Below are positions 57,734 through 64,000 of a DNA stretch of 64,000 nt, piece by piece. Origin of the DNA: Fictibacillus marinisediminis (GTDB taxonomy: Bacteria; Bacillota; Bacilli; Bacillales; Fictibacillaceae); the NCBI RefSeq assembly GCF_023149135.1, contig NZ_JAIWJX010000002.1, positions 3,348,001 to 3,412,000 of the forward strand, given 5' to 3'. The notes under the pieces are model-generated. The model did no database searches. It was not told the origin of the DNA and saw only the letters and a program-made list of their open reading frames with translations. Every line of letters starts with the position of its first letter. Within the stretch, counting starts at the first letter, position 1. The position numbers and the translations under genes are program-made.

Positions 57734-58156
57734 ATGAACAGCACAGACCGTTATCAGCATGGACTCGACAAACTAATGGAGTATACGTTAACTGAAAACA
57801 AGGAGATTTCTACTCATTTAAAAATTTCTGATGACCTAAAAGATATTGCTCCAGACGTAGCAAAATTTATCATTGAATTTGGATACGGCGATATTTACTC
57901 ACGTTCAGGTTTAACCAATAAACAGCGGGCACAAATCACGATCGCCTCACTTGTTACCCAAGGTACTGAACCACAGCTTGAACTTCATATAAATACTGGG
58001 CTGACAGCTGGGCTGACTCCCGTTGAAATTGTAGAAAGCTTCATTCAACTCATTCCGTATACTGGATTCCCTCGTATACTTAACGCTCTTGCAGTAGCGA
58101 AGAGAGTATTCGCTCAGCGTGGTGTTTCTGCGGTTTCAGCCGCTAAAGAACAGTAA
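57734..58156 (+). CDS. Carboxymuconolactone decarboxylase family protein
   Basis: A 140-residue CMD-fold protein from ATG 57734 behind AGGAGGAATTG. Features: DVAKFIIEFGYGDIYSRSGLTNKQRAQITIASLVTQGTEPQLELHINTGLTAGLTPVEIVE, close to the gamma-carboxymuconolactone decarboxylase signature including the internal His in LHINTGL. It contains no cysteine, so it is not an AhpD-type thiol peroxidase. Could act on a lactone or be a small structural CMD. Monocistronic, with a strong terminator. Confidence 0.87.
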   Translation: MNSTDRYQHGLDKLMEYTLTENKEISTHLKISDDLKDIAPDVAKFIIEFGYGDIYSRSGLTNKQRAQITIASLVTQGTEPQLELHINTGLTAGLTPVEIVESFIQLIPYTGFPRILNALAVAKRVFAQRGVSAVSAAKEQ

Positions 58157-58163
58157 TTTGAGT

Positions 58164-58195
58164 GGAGCCGTTACTTAGCAACGGCTCCTTTTATT
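58164..58195 (+). terminator. Terminator after CMD gene
   Basis: GGAGCCGTT / AACGGCTCC stem then TTTTATTT. Confidence 0.85.
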
Positions 58196-58219
58196 TAAAG
58201 CCTTGAAGGAGGTTTGGTC

Positions 58220-58291
58220 ATGAAATTTTTAAATACAGTTGCCTTCTCACATTTACACTCATGTTATATCTTCCAACTACTTTCTGTTTAA
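58220..58291 (+). CDS. 23-codon micro-frame with a strong ribosome site
   Basis: GAAGGAGGTTTGGTC then ATG and 23 codons (MKFLNTVAFSHLHSCYIFQLLSV) to a TAA. The ribosome site is one of the best in the window, yet the frame is tiny. Either a microprotein, a leader peptide for the downstream oxidoreductase (58350), or the stub of a deleted gene. Confidence 0.35.
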   Translation: MKFLNTVAFSHLHSCYIFQLLSV

Positions 58292-58349
58292 CTCACTAAG
58301 TATATAGGGTAAAAGTACTATATACGCAGTAATTTTGGGAGGAAAAGAT

Positions 58350-59552
58350 ATGGACTTGCATAACGGCAGCCTTTTTTGGCCCACCACGCTGGACGGTGAG
58401 AAGACCATAAAAGGAAGACAGGAAATCGACACACATTATGATGCAGTAATCGTTGGCGGCGGCATGTCCGGCGCTCTAACGGCGTTTACTCTCGCACAGG
58501 AAGGTTTGCATATTGCCATTGTCGATAAGAGGGAGATGGCTGCGGGCAGTTCTTCTGCCAACACAGGCCTTCTTCAATTTTCAAATGATATTATGCTTCA
58601 TGAGCTGATTGATCAGATTGGCGAGAATCAAGCCGTGCACTTTTATAAGCTTTGCCAGAAAGCAGTAGACCAGCTGAAAGAGGTAGCTGAGACACTTCCC
58701 CGGGAAGCGGATATGATCAAACGAAAAAGCATTTGCTATGCGAGTACCGAGGAACATGTTCAAAAGCTGCAAAAGGAATATGAGGCCTTATCCAGGCATG
58801 GCTTTCCTGCTGAATATTGGACCAAAGCGGACATGAAAGAGCATTTGCCATTTGAAAAACCGGGAGCTTTAATTACGCATGGAGATGCAGAAGTCAATCC
58901 TTACCGGTTTATCCAGGGGATCTTGGAATATTTGGAGCAAAAAGGCATTCATTTGTTTGAAAATGTGGAGGCTAAAGAGACAGAAGAACAAGATGACGGC
59001 ATTTTGCTGCACACCTCCATCGGCACTTTCTCAGCATCCCATTTGATTTATGCAACAGGATATGACTCTATCCCCATTAATGAAAAAATCGGATCAGACA
59101 TCAACCGATCCTATGCGATCGCGACTGAACCGATTGAAGATTTGTCTTCCTGGGAAGATAACGCAATGATTTGGGAAACGAAACGTCCTTACCTTTATAT
59201 GAGGACAACCGTTGATCATCGCATTATTGCAGGCGGATTGGATGAAGATAAGCCTGAAGCGCCCCAAAGTGAAGAATGGATCGCCAACCGTGCAGAGCGG
59301 ATTCAGCAGGAGCTTGAAAAACTGTTTCCTGATCTCCCTATAAAGATTGCATACGCCTGGGGGGCAAGTTTCGGTGAATCCCTCGATAACCTTCCATTCA
59401 TCGGAAAGCATCCTCATAAAAACCGGCAGTACTATCTGCTTGGGTATGGAGGAAACGGAACCGTATACAGCATGCTTGGCTCTCATATTATTAGAGATTT
59501 GATTTTGGACCATCCAAATGAAGATGCGGAACTTGTAAAACTGGATCGGTAA
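58350..59552 (+). CDS. FAD-dependent oxidoreductase (DAO family, GlpD/ThiO-like)
   Basis: A 400-residue DAO-fold flavoprotein from ATG 58350 behind TGGGAGG. N-terminal dinucleotide fold YDAVIVGGGMSGALTAFTLAQEGLHIAIVDKREMAAGSSSANTG, including the GxGxxG and the Ser-rich FAD loop. The C-terminus carries AWGASFGESLDNLPFIG and YLLGYGGNGTVYSMLG, the second FAD contact. Oxidises an amine, amino acid or hydroxy-acid; substrate unknown. Monocistronic. Confidence 0.87.
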   Translation: MDLHNGSLFWPTTLDGEKTIKGRQEIDTHYDAVIVGGGMSGALTAFTLAQEGLHIAIVDKREMAAGSSSANTGLLQFSNDIMLHELIDQIGENQAVHFYKLCQKAVDQLKEVAETLPREADMIKRKSICYASTEEHVQKLQKEYEALSRHGFPAEYWTKADMKEHLPFEKPGALITHGDAEVNPYRFIQGILEYLEQKGIHLFENVEAKETEEQDDGILLHTSIGTFSASHLIYATGYDSIPINEKIGSDINRSYAIATEPIEDLSSWEDNAMIWETKRPYLYMRTTVDHRIIAGGLDEDKPEAPQSEEWIANRAERIQQELEKLFPDLPIKIAYAWGASFGESLDNLPFIGKHPHKNRQYYLLGYGGNGTVYSMLGSHIIRDLILDHPNEDAELVKLDR

Positions 59553-59608
59553 TTGAAAAAGTTACACTGACTGTTTAATTGGCCAAAACATGTTCAAAAA
59601 ACTAAAAT

Positions 59609-59646
59609 AAAACCAGTTAACTATATTTATAAGTTAACTGGTTTTT
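59609..59646 (+). terminator. Terminator after FAD oxidoreductase
   Basis: AAAACCAGTTAACT / AGTTAACTGGTTTTT, 14-bp stem with T-run. Confidence 0.9.
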
Positions 59647-59659
59647 AAACATTTCTATT

Positions 59660-59880
59660 GGCTGTTTTCGTAACCTTTGTTGCTTTTGAGAGTGATTGAT
59701 TTCCGTTTCAGGATGCTCGCTTTCCGCGGGGCGTGCGCTGAGCCTCCTCGGCGCAAGCGCCTGTGGGTCTCACCTGTCCCGCTTCCCCGCAGGAGTCTCG
59801 CACCTTGCACTCCAATCAACTTGTCAATGAAGCCTATTTACAAAAAGATTCCCAAAGCAACAATTTTTTAGAAAAGAGCC
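59660..59880. repeat. MITE-like element, copy 3 (8-bp target duplication)
   Basis: A 221-bp element in the opposite orientation to copy 2. Ends: GGCTGTTTTCGTAACCTTTG (59660 on) and, read inward from 59880, GGCTCTTTTCTAAAAAATTG. Perfect 8-bp flanking repeats TTTCTATT at 59652-59659 and 59881-59888. The palindromic core matches copies 1 and 2. It lies 30 bases past the gvpU stop and may terminate the gas-vesicle operon. Confidence 0.9.
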
Positions 59881-59910
59881 TTTCTATTTGATTTATTTAA
59901 CCATTTTACT

Positions 59911-60312
59911 TTAACTTTTACTGTCAGAAATTCTTCCGAGGAAAAATCCATCAACCTGATCCAACTTTCCTCTCCAAAGAATTTTCCCCTTAGATGGAGT
60001 TGAATTACTATCACCACAAAACACTCGTGTGTTCTTTAAATGAATGAAATTAATATCGCTGTTGTTATTGTCGTCTTCTGCTGCCTCACCAGCTTTAACA
60101 AGGCGCTCGCCTATCTCTTGAGCGATCTCATTTCCATCCTCAAACGTTTCAGCCAGCGTTTCGAAGTATTCTTGAGCGGTGATTGTTGTGCCTGTAACGA
60201 CAGCCCCTTTGACATTTAACGTAATATCTAATGAAAACCCATGTTTATTGCAGGCCTTCACAAAAAATTCAAGTATGCTGTCTTTAGATTGGGATGACGT
60301 GGTTGAACTCAT
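59911..60312 (-). CDS. gvpU: Gas vesicle protein GvpU
   Basis: A 133-residue protein from ATG 60312 behind AGGAGG. It matches GvpU by position (last gene) and sequence: GFSLDITLNVKGAVVTGTTITAQEYFETLAE, a low-charge beta-rich middle, and the end GKILWRGKLDQVDGFFLGRI. GvpU of P. megaterium controls clustering of gas vesicles by condensation. The polar N-terminus (SSTTSSQSKDS) is disordered. It follows gvpT by 14 bases. The MITE element lies just downstream. Confidence 0.88.
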   Translation of the reverse strand: MSSTTSSQSKDSILEFFVKACNKHGFSLDITLNVKGAVVTGTTITAQEYFETLAETFEDGNEIAQEIGERLVKAGEAAEDDNNNSDINFIHLKNTRVFCGDSNSTPSKGKILWRGKLDQVDGFFLGRISDSKS

Positions 60313-60326
60313 CAAATATCCTCCTC

Positions 60327-61193
60327 TTATTTCGAAGATGTATCGTCATTGCTGGAAAGAGATGTCTCTGATTTGCTGCTTTTTGCTTTCTTTGAATTCT
60401 TATTCTTTGCAGGTGTCTTTTTGGTTTTTGATTTTGTTGCTTTCTTTGCAGGCTTCTTTTCCTCTTCGTCGTCTTCCTCTTCTTCCTCATCTTCTTCGTC
60501 TTCATTTACATTGTTTCCGTCTTCTTCCTCATCTTCCTCTTGTTCCTCTTCCTCCTCATCATCTTCGTCTTCATTTACATTGTTTCCGTCTTCCTCTTCC
60601 TCTTCCTCATCCTCTTCATTATCCAGCTCTAATTGCTCTTCTTTATCTTGCTTTTTCTTCTTTTTCTTTTTATCTTTTTTATCATTTTCTTCATCCGTTT
60701 CCTCACTTGCATCAACCATTTGCTGCAATTTCTGTTCTAACATTTCCAATCGTTCGCTTAGTTTCTTATTTTCATCTTCGAGTGCTTGATACTGTTTGTT
60801 TTCGTTATTTCCATTATCTTGACTTTGCCCTTCATTTGTAACATCCGTTTCTTCGCTTTGATCGTTATCATGGTTCTTATTTTTTTTAAAGAAACTGGAT
60901 GTTTTTTCTTTTAGACCTGTAGCTGCTTGCTGTGATTTGGCAAACCCGGTTTCTTTAACGCCACTTAGCTTTTCTTTAGCTGATCTGCCTATATTTTTAC
61001 CTTTATCTTTCAGGTTGGCTTTTTCTATACCAGCCAATATTTTTTTTCCGGTTTTCGGGGTAGCAAGCAATCCTACAGTAGCACCTACAACTCCTCCTAC
61101 AAGTGTTCTATTTACGGGACTTTCACTTAACTTTTTCTTCCTTTCACCTGTTTGATTTTCAACTTGGGTATTTTCAGTTTGGTTAGTAGCCAT
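60327..61193 (-). CDS. gvpT: Gas vesicle protein GvpT with charge-block tail
   Basis: A 288-residue protein. Residues 27-60 hold the YtxH-like glycine helix (VNRTLVGGVVGATVGLLATPKTGKK), 133-162 a coiled coil (LEDENKKLSERLEMLEQKL), and 171-184 a Lys run. Residues 187-245 are almost wholly Glu/Asp with two GNNVNEDE spacers (69-bp repeat in DNA). Residues 246-274 are Lys/Ala/Pro rich (PAKKATKSKTKKTPAKNKN). Family GvpT is a gas vesicle accessory in P. megaterium; the long acidic-then-basic tail is the odd part. AAAGGAGG site. Confidence 0.87.
   Translation of the reverse strand: MATNQTENTQVENQTGERKKKLSESPVNRTLVGGVVGATVGLLATPKTGKKILAGIEKANLKDKGKNIGRSAKEKLSGVKETGFAKSQQAATGLKEKTSSFFKKNKNHDNDQSEETDVTNEGQSQDNGNNENKQYQALEDENKKLSERLEMLEQKLQQMVDASEETDEENDKKDKKKKKKKQDKEEQLELDNEEDEEEEEEDGNNVNEDEDDEEEEEQEEDEEEDGNNVNEDEEDEEEEEDDEEEKKPAKKATKSKTKKTPAKNKNSKKAKSSKSETSLSSNDDTSSK
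60494..60596. repeat. 69-bp repeat within the acidic region of gvpT
   Basis: CTTCGTCTTCATTTACATTG and following bases occur from 60494 and again from 60563, a period of 69 bp (23 codons). The units encode EDGNNVNEDE blocks separated by Glu/Asp runs, so the acidic tail has probably grown by slippage or duplication. Confidence 0.8.
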
Positions 61194-61250
61194 ATTATTT
61201 TTCCTCCTTTAATATCTTTAACTTTTTTATTTGAAATGATTGAAAGTCAA

Positions 61251-61553
61251 TCATTTACTGCCTGCATTCTCTTCCAAAAGTCGGATCCGCTCCATTAATT
61301 CTTTGTTTTCTTCTTCCAATGTTCGGTTCCCCTCTGAAGCCTTGGAGGATAGATAAGGATCATTTTCCCACCAGTCCATTCCGATTTCTTTTGCTTTATC
61401 TACAGAGGCCACAATCAGGCGGATTTTAATGGTTAGCAACTCTACATCAGCGATACCAACCGTTATATCCCCAGCAATGACGACACCTTTATCCAGTATC
61501 TTTTCTAATACATCGACAATCGTGCTGGACTCTGAAGCATGCTGTACTGCCAT
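61251..61553 (-). CDS. gvpJ: Gas vesicle protein GvpJ
   Basis: A 100-residue protein from ATG 61553 behind AAGGAGTG. GvpA/J core: STIVDVLEKILDKGVVIAGDITVGIADVELLTIKIRLIVASVDKAKEIG, with the beta hairpin and helices of the vesicle wall fold. A C-terminal coiled extension (TLEEENKELMERIRLLEE) marks it as GvpJ rather than GvpA. A minor wall/tip component needed for nucleation. In P. megaterium order it lies between gvpK and gvpT, as here. Confidence 0.92.
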   Translation of the reverse strand: MAVQHASESSTIVDVLEKILDKGVVIAGDITVGIADVELLTIKIRLIVASVDKAKEIGMDWWENDPYLSSKASEGNRTLEEENKELMERIRLLEENAGSK

Positions 61554-61583
61554 TTTTATCACTCCTTAATTTGCACGTCTGTC

Positions 61584-61868
61584 TCATAATAGGTTCCCTA
61601 ATGGCCCAAGATCAATATTTAAATCTTCATCCTTTAAATTAAAAATGGTTTTAAGCTCGTCCATTTTTACTTCTAAATTCATTAATGCCACGCCAAGGTT
61701 TTCAATTTGTTCATCGGTTAAATTTCCGCCGTCCACCCGGCGGATGGCGTGCCTTTCAACGATTTGCCTTAACAATTCAATGACCGTCAGAACCAGCTGT
61801 GCTAAGCCATGCTCAGCGTTATCGGGATCCAGATGAATTTTTCCGCTGGATGGATTATTTGTTTGCAT
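61584..61868 (-). CDS. gvpK: Gas vesicle protein GvpK
   Basis: A 94-residue protein of the GvpK family: HLDPDNAEHGLAQLVLTVIELLRQIVERHAIRRVDGGNLTDEQIENLGVALMNLEVKMDEL, nearly all the family signature, ending LNIDLGPLGNLL. Essential accessory for gas vesicle assembly. Start ATG 61868 behind AGGGAGGG, overlapping the gvpS end by 14 bases. Confidence 0.95.
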   Translation of the reverse strand: MQTNNPSSGKIHLDPDNAEHGLAQLVLTVIELLRQIVERHAIRRVDGGNLTDEQIENLGVALMNLEVKMDELKTIFNLKDEDLNIDLGPLGNLL

Positions 61869-62109
61869 AAATTAGGCCCTCCCTTTGTTTATCAAATTGG
61901 TCGGACGAGATGTCTTTACGATTGCCTGAAGATGAGTTCACAAGCGTTTCAACTGAAGCAATCAGCACACGCAGATCAAGATAAACCAAATCTACTCCTG
62001 CAATTGAAATGATTAGATCTCCTTTGATGGCGACACCTTTATCTAAAATCACATCTAAGATATCAATAAGAGTAACTTCCTTATTTTCAATGGCTTCTCT
62101 ATGTCCCAT
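61855..62109 (-). CDS. gvpS: Gas vesicle protein GvpS (GvpA-like)
   Basis: An 84-residue GvpA/J/S-fold protein: TLIDILDVILDKGVAIKGDLIISIAGVDLVYLDLRVLIASVETLV, with a polar C-tail. Placement between gvpL and gvpK identifies it as GvpS. Minor structural component. Its frame and the gvpJ frame are paralogous. GAGGGATTA site. Confidence 0.92.
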   Translation of the reverse strand: MGHREAIENKEVTLIDILDVILDKGVAIKGDLIISIAGVDLVYLDLRVLIASVETLVNSSSGNRKDISSDQFDKQREGLIYANK

Positions 62110-62130
62110 GAGCTAATCCCTCATTTCAGG

Positions 62131-62931
62131 TTAAGCTTGCGAAATGGTAGGCAGGCCATGGACCAGAAGCCTCGAACTTCCAACCAGTTTCTGCGAGCTC
62201 ATTTTTCCTTTTTTAATTTCTTCTAAAAATTCTTCCACTGTATCTGCTGGTATAAGGTATACGCTATTCCAGCACATATCGAATTGTTTCCCTGTTACAT
62301 CCTTACCCCAATTTTTTTTTACTGAATCATGAAGGGAGAATTTGGCAAGTTCCTCATGAATCTGTTCACACGTTTTATTTATTTCTTTCTCTAACTCCTG
62401 GTCTGCCAATTGATCGATCTTTCTTTTTTCAAAGAACTGTCTGCCAGGAGGCAATTTGCTTATCTCTTCTTTTTTTTCTTCTATTAATGAATTGTGGCCA
62501 CTGATAAAGTCTTTTAATTTTGAGTGGTCACAATAGATTTTCAAATTCCATTCCTCGTTGCCTGCGAGTTGAGTGAACGAGTTGGTGATCTTCTTTTGGT
62601 GCTCTTCAATTGTTTCGCTCAAGCTATTTTCGCTTGTATAAATCGTACAAAATTTCATTGGAATTACTGTATATTGTTTTTGGAGTGCCAATAGAGCTTC
62701 ATGGTGATGAAGCGCCTTTCCTTGAAGCCATTCCATGTCGTTGTTCATTTTTTCTTTAATTGATTCTTCTGAATACGTGTCTGCATCAAGCTCACAGACA
62801 ACGGCCGTAATTTCATTTAATTGAATGGTATATACTTCATTCTGTTCATCTAACCCCCGAAAAGAAGGAACTGCGTCTTTTATTGCTTCTTCGGTGGGAA
62901 TAAGTCCATATAAATAAACGAGTTTCGCCAT
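62131..62931 (-). CDS. gvpL: Gas vesicle protein GvpL (GvpF/L family)
   Basis: A 266-residue protein: N-terminal ferredoxin-like domain starting AKLVYLYGLIPTEEA, a central stretch VIPMKFCTIYTSENSLSE, and a C-terminal helical part with PPGRQFFEKRKIDQLADQEL, the GvpF/L signature, ending SSRLLVHGLPTISQA. Assembly factor that interacts with GvpA and other accessories. Ten bases after gvpG. Confidence 0.93.
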   Translation of the reverse strand: MAKLVYLYGLIPTEEAIKDAVPSFRGLDEQNEVYTIQLNEITAVVCELDADTYSEESIKEKMNNDMEWLQGKALHHHEALLALQKQYTVIPMKFCTIYTSENSLSETIEEHQKKITNSFTQLAGNEEWNLKIYCDHSKLKDFISGHNSLIEEKKEEISKLPPGRQFFEKRKIDQLADQELEKEINKTCEQIHEELAKFSLHDSVKKNWGKDVTGKQFDMCWNSVYLIPADTVEEFLEEIKKGKMSSQKLVGSSRLLVHGLPTISQA

Positions 62932-62941
62932 CTTTATTCCC

Positions 62942-63199
62942 TCACTTTTGCTTCTTCGTCAAATTCTCCCACTCTTCCATTTCCCGCTGTTTTGCTATCT
63001 CATATCTTACTAACAATACTTCTTCTTGTTCCTTGTAGACCTCTTCCGGTATTTCTTCAAGTTCATACATCATTTGAAGCTGAATCAATTTTTGCTGAAT
63101 AAATGAAATGTCATACAGTTCCCGATCCACTTCTTCTTTAACCTTTTCACCAACTTTAATGACAAGATTCATCGGGGACATTAAAAGTTTGTGGATCAT
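62942..63199 (-). CDS. gvpG: Gas vesicle protein GvpG
   Basis: An 85-residue GvpG: HKLLMSPMNLVIKVGEKVKEEVDRELYDISFIQQKLIQLQMMYELEEIPEEVYKEQEE, the complete family pattern. Small helical accessory. Start overlaps the gvpF stop (ATGA), so translation is coupled. Confidence 0.94.
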   Translation of the reverse strand: MIHKLLMSPMNLVIKVGEKVKEEVDRELYDISFIQQKLIQLQMMYELEEIPEEVYKEQEEVLLVRYEIAKQREMEEWENLTKKQK

Positions 63200-63963
63200 G
63201 TTCCTTCCTCAACCTTTAGCTGAATATTGATGAAATTGTAGGCGGGCCATGGACCGGAATACTTAAAATCGAGTTTGTCCTCCCATTTTTCATGAACTTC
63301 ATTTACTTTTTGGTCAAAGAGTTCTTCCTTATCGCGGTCAATTAAAAAGGCTGCATTCAAAAGCATGGTTTCGCCAATCGGCTTGTTGATTTTTGAAGCT
63401 GTAGATGCTTCTTTTAATGGATTAAAGATTTCCGCTTTAATATCATTTTGAAGAGAACTGAAAAATTTTTGAGCCATTTCGCCAAGCTGAATGCGTTCAT
63501 AATACGCTGCATCCTGAGACTTGCCTTGAACCGTTTTTTTCATTTGTTCTACTTCAGGTTTTTTATTAATTTCCTCTTCCAGCCATTGTTTTTTGCCCAT
63601 TACCTTTAGACCAAGTTCTATTTTCCCCTTTATTTCTGGAAACAACTGTTCAAACTGCGGATACAAATTTTCCAGTAGAACTTTTACATCTTCTTTTGAA
63701 TTGAACACATTTCCAAAACTAATGGGAATGACCGTATCGTTTTGAGCCATAACAGAAGATATCACATCTTGATGGGCCATTAAGTTTTCCTTATTGGGAT
63801 GATAAATTTTCATTGGCATTTCTGCTGCTACAATGGCTGCATCCTTATAATGAATGGTAAACGTTGATCTTTCTTGGCCTTCAATGGTGACATTTCCAAA
63901 CTGATACTTATCCTCTGTTGTTTGTATACCGCAAAATATATAAATACCTGTTGATTGACTCAT
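63196..63963 (-). CDS. gvpF: Gas vesicle protein GvpF (GvpF/L family)
   Basis: A 255-residue GvpF/L protein: GIYIFCGIQTTEDKYQFGNVTIEG, then VIPISFGNVFNSKEDVKVLLENLYPQF, the C-terminal helix with AAYYERIQLGEMAQKFFSSL, and the end KYSGPWPAYNFINIQLK. GvpF binds GvpA during assembly in archaeal systems. ATG behind AAAGGAGTGAGC. First complete gas vesicle gene in the window; earlier genes lie beyond 64000. Confidence 0.93.
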   Translation of the reverse strand: MSQSTGIYIFCGIQTTEDKYQFGNVTIEGQERSTFTIHYKDAAIVAAEMPMKIYHPNKENLMAHQDVISSVMAQNDTVIPISFGNVFNSKEDVKVLLENLYPQFEQLFPEIKGKIELGLKVMGKKQWLEEEINKKPEVEQMKKTVQGKSQDAAYYERIQLGEMAQKFFSSLQNDIKAEIFNPLKEASTASKINKPIGETMLLNAAFLIDRDKEELFDQKVNEVHEKWEDKLDFKYSGPWPAYNFINIQLKVEEGT

Positions 63964-63970
63964 TGATCGC

Positions 63971-64000
63971 TCACTCCTTTACTGCTTTTTTGCATTCGCT
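63971..64000 (-). CDS. C-terminal codons of an upstream gene, probably gvpN
   Basis: Nine codons and a TGA (reading SECKKAVKE) end 7 bases before the gvpF start. In the P. megaterium order the gene before gvpF is gvpN (AAA ATPase). Too short for recognition; position-based only. Confidence 0.4.
   Translation of the reverse strand, partial: SECKKAVKE

Larger units (their letters stand above)
59553..59910. other. Intergenic region: terminator and MITE copy 3
   Basis: Between the oxidoreductase and gvpU lie one ATGTTCAAAAA word (about 59590), the terminator at 59609-59646, and the MITE-like element at 59660-59880. No gene is seen. Confidence 0.7.

Noticed and set aside
60349..60841. Ser/Leu/Phe-rich plus-strand frames opposite gvpT
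   Set aside because: They are the reverse complement of the Glu/Asp/Lys-rich gvpT region; serine and phenylalanine runs arise from GAA/GAT/AAG codons.
1..64000. Prophage, integrated plasmid, rRNA or tRNA genes
   Set aside because: No integrase, phage structural genes, replication genes, rRNA sequence or tRNA cloverleaf was recognised by eye.

Overview
The window comes from a low-to-mid GC endospore-forming member of the Bacillaceae. Evidence: a gerA/gerB/gerC germinant-receptor operon, a Cys/Ser-rich coat-like gene behind a mother-cell sigma -10 motif, RsbR-type STAS proteins, strong AGGAGG ribosome sites, many TTG starts, and a catabolite-repression (cre) box. The gas-vesicle cluster has the gene order known from Priestia (Bacillus) megaterium, and the dispersed palindromic repeats are of the type seen in Priestia and Fictibacillus. 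I do not claim a species.

Layout. 1-5 kb: partial acyl-CoA dehydrogenase, L,D-transpeptidase, ArsB/NhaD permease, DinB protein, DUF3243 protein. 5-9.6 kb: SGNH hydrolase, small zinc-ribbon protein, two RsbR-like STAS proteins flanking a NupC nucleoside transporter. 9.6-13.8 kb: complete trehalose operon (treP-treA-treR) with two TreR operators, a promoter and a cre box. 14-18.2 kb: two coupled mini-genes, ComB-like phosphatase, MarR+MFS pair, AbrB-type permease. 18.5-25 kb: coat-like mini-gene, amidohydrolase lipoprotein with an apparent ATT start, secreted beta-helix protein, and the ger operon, whose gerB is frameshifted. 25-30.4 kb: MFS pump, split ThrE-type exporter, and a ywrD-like gamma-glutamyltransferase with paired half-size chromate transporters. 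30.5-34.4 kb: formaldehyde module (hxlR, hxlA, hxlB, an SDR, a GSH-independent formaldehyde dehydrogenase). 34.4-39.8 kb: two-component system plus ABC-2 exporter resembling lnrJKLMN. 40-46.8 kb: DUF3870, MerR+EamA, DedA, a dead MATE gene, GIY-YIG protein, DUF2087 regulator, and nupG behind a guanine-type riboswitch. 47-54 kb: purU, NERD protein, SwrC-type RND pump with divergent TetR regulator, YciI protein. 54-59.6 kb: decaying ApbE operon, MarR/nitroreductase/quinol monooxygenase operon, CMD protein, FAD oxidoreductase. 59.9-64 kb: distal half of a gas-vesicle operon (gvpF-G-L-S-K-J-T-U); the proximal genes would lie beyond position 64000.

Most transcription units are short, separated by clear intrinsic terminators, and paired with an adjacent regulator. 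The least ordinary material is: (i) three ~220-bp MITE-like elements sharing one palindromic core, two with ISL3-like terminal repeats and perfect 8-bp target duplications and a third with unrelated ends; (ii) a GvpT with an extreme acidic/basic charge-block tail; (iii) an ApbE operon whose membrane partner is reduced to 40 residues and whose metal-site residues look altered; (iv) two intergenic arrays of 20-21-bp words in helical phase; (v) several mini-genes with good ribosome sites.
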